NCBI RefSeq assembly: GCF_014384985.1
Contig: NZ_JACRSX010000003.1
Coordinates: forward strand, 124,001-188,000
Reading direction: 5' to 3'
From: Jutongia huaianensis
GTDB lineage: Bacteria; Bacillota; Clostridia; Lachnospirales; Lachnospiraceae
Length of the DNA: 64,000 nucleotides
Of the stretch, positions 1-7,892 are shown piece after piece. Numbering within the stretch: position 1 is the stretch's first letter; every line of letters begins with the position of its first letter. The position numbers and the translations under genes were made by a program. The notes beneath the pieces are model-generated. The model ran no database searches. It saw nothing but the letters and a program-made list of their open reading frames with translations, and was not told the DNA's origin.

Positions 1-51
1 TTCATTTCTCCTGATAGATAATGTATCATATTAACTTTTTTTTGGCAACTG

Positions 52-80
52 TTGCAAAAGGAAGATGGTACATATAAAAT
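52..80 (+). promoter_or_regulatory. Sigma-A type promoter of the NFACT gene
   Basis: TTGCAA (52-57) and TAAAAT (75-80) are separated by 17 bases. A ribosome binding site AAGGGGG (101-107) lies 10 bases before the ATG at 118. This fits a housekeeping promoter for the first gene. Confidence 0.6.
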
Positions 81-117
81 GGAGCAAGAGAAAACGTAAT
101 AAGGGGGACATCAAACC

Positions 118-1908
118 ATGGCATTAGATGGAATGGTAATTGCTGATATTGTATATGAACTGGAGCGGGACCTGGCAGGAGGCCGTATTGCCAAGATCGC
201 ACAACCGGAGAAGGACGAGCTGCTTCTGACGATTAAGCAGAGCAGAACCGGGGAGGACGGAAAGACTGTCCGCAGTCAGAAAAGGCTGGTGGTTTCCGTG
301 AATCCAAGTCTCCCACTGATCTATGAAACGGAGGAGACAAAGAACTCTCCTATGACGGCACCAACCTTCTGTATGGTACTCCGGAAGCATTTGTCCAACA
401 GCAGAATCCTGTCTGTCCGGCAGATCGGTCTGGAACGTGTGCTTTGCTTTGAACTGGAGCATCTGAATGAAATGGGGGATCTGTGTCACAAAAAGTTATA
501 TATCGAGCTGATGGGCAAGCACAGTAATATCATCTTCTGTCAGGAGGATGATGTGATCATTGACAGTATTAAACGGGTGTCGGCTCTGGTCAGCTCTGTG
601 CGGGAGGTACTGCCGGGCAGAACATATTTTATCCCAAATACACAGGAAAAACTGGATCCCTTTACGGTAAGCTGCGAGGAGTTTACAGAAAAAATACTGA
701 CGAAGCCTATGCCGCCGGCAAAGGCACTGTATACCTCTCTGACCGGTTTCAGTCCGGTTATGGCCAATGAACTGTTATACCGGGCAAGTCTGCAGGATGC
801 CGCCTCTACCAGTGAGCTTTCGGATATGGAGCGGCTTCATTTGTATCGCAATTTTGAACGGCTCCGGGAGGAACTGCTCTCTCACTCTTTCGCTCCGACA
901 CTGGTCAAACGGGGGCAGGAGCCGGTAGAGTTTGCGGCGTTTCCATTGACTTCCTATGAGAGGGATGAGACCTGCCAGAGTATTTCTTATGACAGCATCA
1001 GCCGGCTTTTATACGACTTTTATGCGCAGAAGGAGCTGTATTCCCGGATCCATCAGAAATCCTTTGAGCTGCGCCGTGTCACCAATACGGCGCTGGAACG
1101 CTGCCGTAAGAAATATGATCTTCAGGAGAAACAGCTTCGTGATACGAAAAAACGTGATAAATATAAGGTATATGGTGACCTTTTAACAACCTACGGGTAT
1201 AGTCTGACTGGCGGAGAGAAAAGCTTTACCTGTGAGAACTATTATGATGAGGGCAAAGAGATCACAATACCACTGGATCAGACAAAATCTGCCATGGAAA
1301 ATGCCAAGCGGTATTTTGATAAATATGCCAAGTTAAAAAGAACCTTTGAGGCATTGACGGTTCAGTTAGAGGAAACAAGACAGGAAATAGAGCATCTGGA
1401 GTCTGTGAGCAATGCACTGGATATTGCCCGCCAGGAGGAGGATCTGACATTGATCCGTCAGGAGCTTTCGGAGTGTGGTTATGTAAAGAAGCATGCGCAG
1501 CCACGCAGTAACAGAGGGCGTGTGAAGATAAAAAGCAAGCCGTTTCATTATATTTCCTCCGGTGGATTTCATATGTATGTGGGAAGGAATAACTATCAGA
1601 ATGATGAACTTACCTTCCACTTTGCCAATGGCGGTGACTGGTGGTTTCATGCCAAAGGAACGGCAGGCTCCCATGTGATCGTAAAGACAGAGGGGAAGGA
1701 ACTGCCGGACAGAACCTTTGAGGAGGCAGCCGCTCTGGCAGGCTGGTATTCCAAGGCGAAGGATCAGGCAAAAGCCGAGATTGATTATATTCAGAGAAAG
1801 CATATCAAAAAGCCAAACGGAAGCAAGCCGGGTTTTGTAGTATATTATACCAATTATTCCATGACAATCGTACCGGACATTTCCGGTCTTAAGGAAATAG
1901 AGGATTAA
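118..1908 (+). CDS. rqcH: NFACT family protein, RqcH/Rqc2 type
   Basis: This 596-residue protein has the full NFACT layout: an N-terminal NFACT-N region (about 1-200), a middle helical and coiled-coil stretch (about 290-440, rich in K, E, R and Q), and a C-terminal NFACT-R/DUF814 domain (about 465-580) with WWFHAKG and GSHVIV motifs. In Bacillus the family member RqcH binds the obstructed 50S subunit with peptidyl-tRNA and adds C-terminal alanine tails that mark the stalled chain for degradation. Older annotations call it fibronectin-binding protein. The length is normal for the family. The start is fixed by AAGGGGG 10 bases upstream. It is followed after 52 bases by hisK on the same strand. 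The RqcH role is inferred from family membership. Confidence 0.9.
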   Translation: MALDGMVIADIVYELERDLAGGRIAKIAQPEKDELLLTIKQSRTGEDGKTVRSQKRLVVSVNPSLPLIYETEETKNSPMTAPTFCMVLRKHLSNSRILSVRQIGLERVLCFELEHLNEMGDLCHKKLYIELMGKHSNIIFCQEDDVIIDSIKRVSALVSSVREVLPGRTYFIPNTQEKLDPFTVSCEEFTEKILTKPMPPAKALYTSLTGFSPVMANELLYRASLQDAASTSELSDMERLHLYRNFERLREELLSHSFAPTLVKRGQEPVEFAAFPLTSYERDETCQSISYDSISRLLYDFYAQKELYSRIHQKSFELRRVTNTALERCRKKYDLQEKQLRDTKKRDKYKVYGDLLTTYGYSLTGGEKSFTCENYYDEGKEITIPLDQTKSAMENAKRYFDKYAKLKRTFEALTVQLEETRQEIEHLESVSNALDIARQEEDLTLIRQELSECGYVKKHAQPRSNRGRVKIKSKPFHYISSGGFHMYVGRNNYQNDELTFHFANGGDWWFHAKGTAGSHVIVKTEGKELPDRTFEEAAALAGWYSKAKDQAKAEIDYIQRKHIKKPNGSKPGFVVYYTNYSMTIVPDISGLKEIED

Positions 1909-1960
1909 AATTGTACCCGAAGCCGGAAGCTGACGGGTGCAGAAAGGAATGGAAATTATT

Positions 1961-2803
1961 ATGATACGTTCTGACAATCATGTACACACATCATTTTCTA
2001 CTGACAGTGATACCCCGATGGAGGCGATGGTACAGCGGGGCATAGAACTGGGGCTGGATTCGGTCTGTTTTACGGATCATATTGATTATGATTTTCCGGA
2101 TACCGGAAATGGTGTGGAGTTTTTGTTTGAGATGGAGCCATATTTTGAGATGCTCTCCTTTTTGCAGGGGAAATATCCGCAATTTGAGATCCGCCGAGGT
2201 GTAGAGCTTGGTCTGAAACCGGATCTGGCACAGAGATGTAATGCGCTGATCCAGACTCATCCATTTGATTTTGTGATTGGTTCGACACATTTAGTTGATG
2301 ATACAGATCCGTATTATCCGTCTTTCTGGGAGCAGTTTTCAGAGAAGGACGGAATCCGGAGATATTACGAGATCACTATGGAAAATATCCGAACAGATAC
2401 AAAGTTTGATGTCTATGGTCATATTGATTACATTATCCGTTATACACCGACACAGCAGAAGAACAAGGCGCAGGGGATCATTGACGAAGCATATATGGAT
2501 CGGTGCTTTCGGGATTCGTCGGATATGATCGACGAGATCCTTCGTCTCCTGCTGGCAAAGGGCAAAGGCATAGAGGTCAACACGGCCGGGATTAAATATG
2601 GTCTTGGCCATACCAATCCACAGGAAAAGGTACTGAAACGCTACCGGGAGCTTGGGGGCGAGATCATTACCGTTGGTTCAGATGCCCATGAAACGAAGCA
2701 TCTGGCATATGCCTTTGAAGGAATTCCGGAGCTTTTACGAAAATGTGGTTTTCGGTATTACACAGAATTCCGCAAGAGAAAACCGGAAATGATTCCGTTA
2801 TGA
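1961..2803 (+). CDS. hisK: Histidinol-phosphatase, PHP family
   Basis: This 280-residue PHP-domain phosphatase probably removes phosphate from histidinol phosphate, the penultimate step of histidine synthesis. Metal-binding motifs of the PHP fold are visible: DNHVHTSFSTDSD at the N-terminus, CFTDHIDYD, IGSTHLVDD, YGHIDYI and a C-terminal GSDAHET. The ATG at 1961 is preferred because AGAAAGGA (1941-1948) sits 12 bases before it; GTG at 1937 and ATG at 1949 are also in frame. No other his gene is in the window, so the substrate rests on family resemblance only. The gene overlaps the 3' end of the convergent cysteine desulfurase by 6 bases. Confidence 0.8.
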   Translation: MIRSDNHVHTSFSTDSDTPMEAMVQRGIELGLDSVCFTDHIDYDFPDTGNGVEFLFEMEPYFEMLSFLQGKYPQFEIRRGVELGLKPDLAQRCNALIQTHPFDFVIGSTHLVDDTDPYYPSFWEQFSEKDGIRRYYEITMENIRTDTKFDVYGHIDYIIRYTPTQQKNKAQGIIDEAYMDRCFRDSSDMIDEILRLLLAKGKGIEVNTAGIKYGLGHTNPQEKVLKRYRELGGEIITVGSDAHETKHLAYAFEGIPELLRKCGFRYYTEFRKRKPEMIPL

Positions 2804-3937
2804 TATCTGCCGGAGTTTCTGCACGAAGGATCGGATATTTTCAAATGTTTCATTGATCTCCTCCATTGTGTTTTCATGGCCTATGGTGATGCGCAGTGCG
2901 CCCAGTGCCATTTCATCCGAAAGTCCGATAGAGTGCAGTACATGGGATGGAGCCTGATCTGCAGAGGAACAGGCAGAACCGCCGGATACATAAATGTCTT
3001 TTGTTTCCAGCATAGCGATCAGCGTGGCGCTGTCAATACCATAAAAGCTGACATTTAAATTGCCCGGCAGGCGTTTTTGGCTGCTGCCGTTTAGTCTTGT
3101 CATAGGGATTTCTGACAGAATCCGGTGCATCAGGTGATCCCGAAGGGAAGATTCCTGTCCGGCATATTCTGTCATATGCTCCAGAGAAAGCTGCGCAGCA
3201 CATCCCATACCAACGATACCGGCAACATTTTCGGTGCCTGCTCTTCTGCCCTGTTCCTGGGCACCACCGTATAACAGAGGAGACAGAGGCGTTCCCTCTT
3301 TGGCGTAGAGGAAGCCGACACCTTTGGGACCACCAAATTTATGAGCACTGACACTTAAAAAATCAATCGGTGTGCTTGAAACATCAATGGGTACATGGGC
3401 ATATGCCTGCACAGCATCTGTATGAAACAGGATGCTGTTTTTTTGTGCAATCTGACCCAATTCACGGATCGGCTGCAGAGTACCGATCTCATTGTTTGCA
3501 TACATCACAGAAATCAGGATCGTATCAGGACGGATTGCCTTTTCCAGGACAGCAGGCGCCACAAAGCCCTCCCGGTTTACCGGAAGGTATGTTAGATCAA
3601 AACCGCAGTTTTCCAGAAAATGACATGTATGAAGGATGGCATGATGTTCTATGGCAGAGGTGATGATATGACGTCCTTTTCCGCAGAGAGACCTGGCAGC
3701 ATTTACCAGCACCCAGTTATCTGATTCTGTTCCACCACTGGTAAAAATAATTTCCTGTGGCTTTGCGTGGATGCCCCCGGCCAGAACTGTGCGGATCTGA
3801 TCCAGCTTTTTATGAAGCAGTCTTCCTTCTTTGTAAGAACTGGAAGGATTGTAATAATAATCATGAAGATAAGGTGTCATTTCACGGATGACCTCCGGAT
3901 AAACTGCTGTGGTTGCGGCGTGGTCCAAATAGATCAT
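2798..3937 (-). CDS. Cysteine desulfurase, NifS/IscS class V aminotransferase
   Basis: This 379-residue PLP enzyme takes sulfur from cysteine for Fe-S cluster or thio-cofactor synthesis. It starts MIYLDHAATT, typical of the NifS family. The PLP-lysine motif SAHKFGGPKGVGF and the catalytic cysteine in SGGSACSSAD are both present, and the length is normal. Six extra in-frame residues (from 3955) precede the chosen ATG, but the family N-terminus begins at M-I-Y-L-D. It is divergent from the flippase gene and convergent with hisK. No ThiI or MnmA partner lies next to it, so the acceptor of the sulfur is unknown. Confidence 0.9.
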   Translation of the reverse strand: MIYLDHAATTAVYPEVIREMTPYLHDYYYNPSSSYKEGRLLHKKLDQIRTVLAGGIHAKPQEIIFTSGGTESDNWVLVNAARSLCGKGRHIITSAIEHHAILHTCHFLENCGFDLTYLPVNREGFVAPAVLEKAIRPDTILISVMYANNEIGTLQPIRELGQIAQKNSILFHTDAVQAYAHVPIDVSSTPIDFLSVSAHKFGGPKGVGFLYAKEGTPLSPLLYGGAQEQGRRAGTENVAGIVGMGCAAQLSLEHMTEYAGQESSLRDHLMHRILSEIPMTRLNGSSQKRLPGNLNVSFYGIDSATLIAMLETKDIYVSGGSACSSADQAPSHVLHSIGLSDEMALGALRITIGHENTMEEINETFENIRSFVQKLRQIS

Positions 3938-4074
3938 TTTATACGTTGCCCCCATGTATCCTGTTATTCATACTTTATGCGCTTTTTTGTCATAGTTGCA
4001 TTATTTTTTCATAGAAATGAACAAAGAGGTATGACCGGACAGAGTGATTGACTGCCGGCTTCGGAGGAACACTC

Positions 4075-5700
4075 ATGGGAACAATGGCGAGGAAGCTTCT
4101 GAAAGGGACTTTATTATTGACAATTACCGGATTTGTGACAAGAATTCTTGGATTTTTTTACCGGATCTATCTGGCCGATATGCTGGGAGCACATTATCTG
4201 GGAATCTATCAGTTGATCTTTCCCGTATATGCCATTTGTTTTACCATTTATGGGGCAGGTATCCAGACTGCACTGTCCCAGGTCATTGCATCGGAAAAGA
4301 ATCAGAATGACAATGTCTGCTCAGTGATGAAAATATTCCGGACCGGAACGGCGATTGCCCTGCTCCTTGCCTTTGGACTGCAGTTTTTTATGTGGTGGAA
4401 AGCAGAGTGGATCGCTCTTCATTTTGTGATGGAGCCGGCTCTGACGCCTTACTTAAGAATTATGGCAGTATTCTTTCCTTTTTGCTGTCTGTCGGCGTGT
4501 ATCAATGGGTATTATTATGGAATACAGGATGCAAAGATTCCGGCGATAACCCAGGTAATCGAGCAGATCTTCCGGATCTTTTTTGTGTTTGGCATGACGT
4601 TTTTTATGATGCCGGATGCCACGGTGGAGGAAAACTGCCGCATTGCAGTATGGGGGCTTGCAGCCGGAGAGATCAGCTCCTGTTTTTTTAATGTATGGAA
4701 GCTCTGGAAACACTGTCGGGATAGATCTGACTCCGGAAAAAGGAAATTATACCGGCAGCATCGGCAAAACGGCTGCAGCGCCGGAATCCGCTCTCTGCTC
4801 TGGCTGGCTTCTACTCTCACATTGACAAGACTTTTTATTACATTTCTCAACAGCGTGGAAACAGTTCTGCTGCCGGCAATGTTAAAGCGGTACGGCTGCA
4901 GTAGTGAGGAGGCGCTTAGCATTTACGGTGTGCTGACCGGTATGACATTTTCATTTCTGTTGTTTCCCTCTACCATTACCAACTCTCTTGCGGTACTTTT
5001 AGTACCTTCTGTGGCGGAGGCGGATGCTGCCGGGGATACCCGTATGATACGGAGAAGCATTTCCCTTTCCATCCGGTATTGCCTTCTTCTGGGGATTCTG
5101 TGTACCGGCATTTTTATGGTATTTGGCAAGGAACTGGGATTGGTAATCTTTCACAATGAACTGGCAGGAGATTTTTTGGTAACGCTGTCATGGCTTTGTC
5201 CGTTCCTGTATCTTGGAACGGCTCTTACCAGTATTATCAATGGAATGAAAAAAACACATATCTCCTTTTTGATCACGGCGGTCAGTCTGGGAGTGCGGAT
5301 CTTGTTCCTGCTGTGGGCGGTTCCGGTGTATGGAATGCGTCTTTATCTGATCGGTCTGCTGGTGAGCCAGCTTCTGCAGGTATTATTGGAACTGCTGTAT
5401 CTGAAACCGTATTTGTGGGCCGGAAATGATGCTGAGACGGTGAGGACAGAGGAGGATTTCGATGCTTTCCGGGGAATTTTTGTGCCCGGAATATTGCTGA
5501 TTCCCAGTGCCGTTACGGCAAAAAGCAGCTACCGGTGGCTTGGCAGCTGCTTCTCTGACCGTTATGCAATTTTGTATCTGGCGGCAGCAGGTATGATATT
5601 TTGTATGATCTACCTGGCCGGATTGCTTCTGACCGGAGGAATTACTCTGTCTTTTCTCCAGAAGAGGAATCCTTCGGCGGTTTCGTCTCATCAAAGGTAA
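4075..5700 (+). CDS. MurJ/SpoVB-like polysaccharide or lipid flippase (MVF/MATE superfamily)
   Basis: This 541-residue integral membrane protein has about 12-14 predicted hydrophobic helices. The N-terminus (MARKLLKGTLLLTITGFVTR) and the YGAGIQTALSQVI segment resemble stage V sporulation protein B and related oligosaccharide flippases. Members move lipid-linked cell-wall precursors or glycans across the membrane. The start at 4075 is set by GGAGG (4063-4067), seven bases upstream. Its last 59 bases overlap the 3' end of the convergent gene at 5642-6031. It could act in vegetative wall synthesis or in sporulation; the sequence does not decide. Confidence 0.8.
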   Translation: MGTMARKLLKGTLLLTITGFVTRILGFFYRIYLADMLGAHYLGIYQLIFPVYAICFTIYGAGIQTALSQVIASEKNQNDNVCSVMKIFRTGTAIALLLAFGLQFFMWWKAEWIALHFVMEPALTPYLRIMAVFFPFCCLSACINGYYYGIQDAKIPAITQVIEQIFRIFFVFGMTFFMMPDATVEENCRIAVWGLAAGEISSCFFNVWKLWKHCRDRSDSGKRKLYRQHRQNGCSAGIRSLLWLASTLTLTRLFITFLNSVETVLLPAMLKRYGCSSEEALSIYGVLTGMTFSFLLFPSTITNSLAVLLVPSVAEADAAGDTRMIRRSISLSIRYCLLLGILCTGIFMVFGKELGLVIFHNELAGDFLVTLSWLCPFLYLGTALTSIINGMKKTHISFLITAVSLGVRILFLLWAVPVYGMRLYLIGLLVSQLLQVLLELLYLKPYLWAGNDAETVRTEEDFDAFRGIFVPGILLIPSAVTAKSSYRWLGSCFSDRYAILYLAAAGMIFCMIYLAGLLLTGGITLSFLQKRNPSAVSSHQR

Positions 5701-6031
5701 GACCGAGATTGCCGTCTTTTGCGATCGTGTTGTTCAGACGCATCTTTAACTCACCCCAGGCGTCCACCAGAGCCATTTTCTCGGAAAACGGCATATCCTT
5801 CAGATAAGACATATTTTCATCCTCCGGAAGCATGGATGACCGTGGCATGGTCAGAATATATGTACGGTTCGAATTGATCGTGATCGTGGTATAATCTGAT
5901 TTTGACAAAGTCAATTCAAACTGAAATGCCCGTCTTCTGGCATCCACAGTAATATCCCGTGCGATCTTGTTCCGTTTGCGGTATAAATAATCTACAATCT
6001 TATCTAACTTGTAATCGATACTGCTCCCCAT
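5642..6031 (-). CDS. Conserved hypothetical protein, 129 aa
   Basis: I do not recognise a named family. The protein is soluble and charged, begins MGSSIDYKLDKIVDYLYRKR, and ends in a hydrophilic tail (PPKDSSSGEKTE). It has no signal peptide, membrane segment or cysteine cluster. A strong promoter lies upstream (TTGACA/TATTCT, 6103-6075). The last 59 bases are shared with the 3' end of the flippase gene on the other strand, so the two mRNAs could pair over that stretch. Confidence 0.65.
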   Translation of the reverse strand: MGSSIDYKLDKIVDYLYRKRNKIARDITVDARRRAFQFELTLSKSDYTTITINSNRTYILTMPRSSMLPEDENMSYLKDMPFSEKMALVDAWGELKMRLNNTIAKDGNLGLTFDETKPPKDSSSGEKTE

Positions 6032-6074
6032 AACAGCTACCTCCTATGAATAATACATAGTTTTCTATATCAAT

Positions 6075-6103
6075 AGAATATCTATTTTTTCATAGAATGT
6101 CAA
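6075..6103 (-). promoter_or_regulatory. Sigma-A type promoter of the 129-aa gene
   Basis: Read on the minus strand, a consensus TTGACA (6103-6098) and TATTCT (6080-6075) are separated by 17 bases. It lies 44 bases before the ATG at 6031. Confidence 0.7.
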
Positions 6104-6111
6104 CCTTATAT

Positions 6112-6155
6112 GCGTACATTTGCGGAGACATTCCGTTCTCAAACGGTACGCATTT
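6112..6155 (-). other. Inverted repeat after hydA, without U-run
   Basis: ATGCGTAC and GTACGCAT form an 8-bp outer stem around an inner CCGTT...AACGG hairpin, directly after the hydA stop. No U-run follows on the minus strand; on the plus strand TTTTATTT follows the distal arm. It may cap the 3' end of the hydrogenase mRNA or be a weak terminator. Confidence 0.4.
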
Positions 6156-7870
6156 TATTTCCCGTAATGTACATGGAGCAATTCATGGGAACGTTCCTTC
6201 AATATGCCGTTTTCGTAAAGATTGATCAGGGTTGGGTTATCACAGGAACGTTTGACGATGGCGGATTTATCCGCTTTATACATGCCCTGAGCCCGATCCT
6301 CTTTGACACTGCGATAACCAAACGGCTGACCGGCACCACCGATACATCCGTAAGGGCATGCCATCACTTCTACAAAATCCAGCTTTTCCTCTCCACGTTG
6401 CAGCTTACGGATCAGGGTATCTGCATTCCCAAGACCATTTACCACACCAACACGGAGTGTTTTATCTCCAAGAGAAATCTCTGCGATTTTAGTTCCTTCT
6501 AGTCCTCTGACACCGGAATATTCAATCTCGCGGAGCGTTTCATTATTCTTTGCTGCTACATGGCGGAGAGCAGCCTCCATGACACCACCGGTCACACCGA
6601 AGATCACGCCGGCTCCGGAATTGATAGAAAATGGCATATCAGGAGCACTAGGCTCAATCTCCTGAAACTGGACACCAAGTTCCTTGATCATCAGGATCAG
6701 TTCCTTGGTAGTAATGACATAATCGACATCGGGAACCCCGTTACGACAAAATTCATCCCGTGCCGCTTCGTATTTTTTGGCGACGCATGGCATGACCGCA
6801 ACGGAGATGGTTTCCATACCTGCTTCTGCGTCGGCCGGCTTGTAATATTCTTTTAAAACAGCACCAAACATTTCCATTGGTGATTTGCAGGTTGAAACAT
6901 ACGGTAAAAGCTCCGGGTATTTCGTTTCTACGAAACGCACCCATGCCGGACAGCAGGAAGTGAAAAGTGGCATGGTATTTCCCTGAGGATACTTTTTTTC
7001 ACCGTTTTCCAGCTTGTAAACCAGTTCGTTTGCTTCTTCGATCACGGTGAGATCGGCACTGAAACTGGTGTCAAATACCGTGTCAAAACCAAGCATGCGC
7101 AGAGCAGTGTAGATTTTGCCAATCGTATTTTTGCCGGGAGCGATGCCGAATTCTTCTCCAATCGCCACACGGACTGCAGGGGCTATCTGGACAACGACCC
7201 GTTTATTTGGGGCATAAAGTGCCTGCCATACTCCTTTTAAATCTTTTTTGATCGTAATGGCAGCGGTTGGGCAGACAGCAGCACATTGTCCGCAGTTTAC
7301 ACAGTCTGTCTCGGCAATAGGACGGCCGAAAGCAGGACTGACGATCATATTGGCACCACGGTGGGCAAAGTCAATGGCACCCACATGCTGTACTTCGTTA
7401 CACATTCTTACGCAGTCGCCACAGAGAATACATTTACTAGGATCCCTGACAATGGACAGGGAGGAGTCGTCGATCACCGGCTCCGGATGTGTGTTTGGAA
7501 AACGCACCTTTGTAAGATGGAATCTGGCGGCCAGCATCTGGAGACGGCAGTTGCCGTTTTTCTCACATATGGTGCAGTCCCGGCAATGGGATGCTAGAAG
7601 CAGCTCCAGGATCATTTTGCGGTGCTGATGAAGCTTTGATGTATTGGTACGGATCACCATTTTGTCTTTCGGCGGTGTGGAACAGGAGGCGATAATGCTT
7701 CCACGTTCATCTTCCACAACGCACATACGGCAGGCACCGTAAATGGACATATCCGTGTAATAACAAAATGTAGGCACATGGATTCCTGCTTTGCGGATAA
7801 CCTGCAGGATATTTTTTTCATCCGTAAAAGCGGTACGGATTCCGTCAATGATCATATATTTTTCAGACAT
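6155..7870 (-). CDS. hydA: NADH-dependent [FeFe] hydrogenase catalytic subunit
   Basis: This 571-residue catalytic subunit makes or oxidises H2 at an H-cluster. In order it has a [2Fe-2S] domain (CYYTDMSIYGACRMC), a His-Cys cluster (HCRDCTICEKNGNC), two [4Fe-4S] ferredoxin motifs (CILCGDCVRMC and CVNCGQCAAVC), and the H-cluster domain with TSCCPAW, MPCVAKKYE and MACPYGC. It follows hydB by 22 bases and hydC before that, which matches the three-subunit electron-bifurcating hydrogenases that couple ferredoxin and NADH oxidation to H2 release. Two loop motifs differ from the Clostridium pasteurianum CpI pattern: SPQQ reads SPME, and GGGQP reads GAGQP. The H-cluster cysteines are intact. Confidence 0.93.
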   Translation of the reverse strand: MSEKYMIIDGIRTAFTDEKNILQVIRKAGIHVPTFCYYTDMSIYGACRMCVVEDERGSIIASCSTPPKDKMVIRTNTSKLHQHRKMILELLLASHCRDCTICEKNGNCRLQMLAARFHLTKVRFPNTHPEPVIDDSSLSIVRDPSKCILCGDCVRMCNEVQHVGAIDFAHRGANMIVSPAFGRPIAETDCVNCGQCAAVCPTAAITIKKDLKGVWQALYAPNKRVVVQIAPAVRVAIGEEFGIAPGKNTIGKIYTALRMLGFDTVFDTSFSADLTVIEEANELVYKLENGEKKYPQGNTMPLFTSCCPAWVRFVETKYPELLPYVSTCKSPMEMFGAVLKEYYKPADAEAGMETISVAVMPCVAKKYEAARDEFCRNGVPDVDYVITTKELILMIKELGVQFQEIEPSAPDMPFSINSGAGVIFGVTGGVMEAALRHVAAKNNETLREIEYSGVRGLEGTKIAEISLGDKTLRVGVVNGLGNADTLIRKLQRGEEKLDFVEVMACPYGCIGGAGQPFGYRSVKEDRAQGMYKADKSAIVKRSCDNPTLINLYENGILKERSHELLHVHYGK

Positions 7871-7892
7871 ATTTAACCTAATCCTTTCTTAA

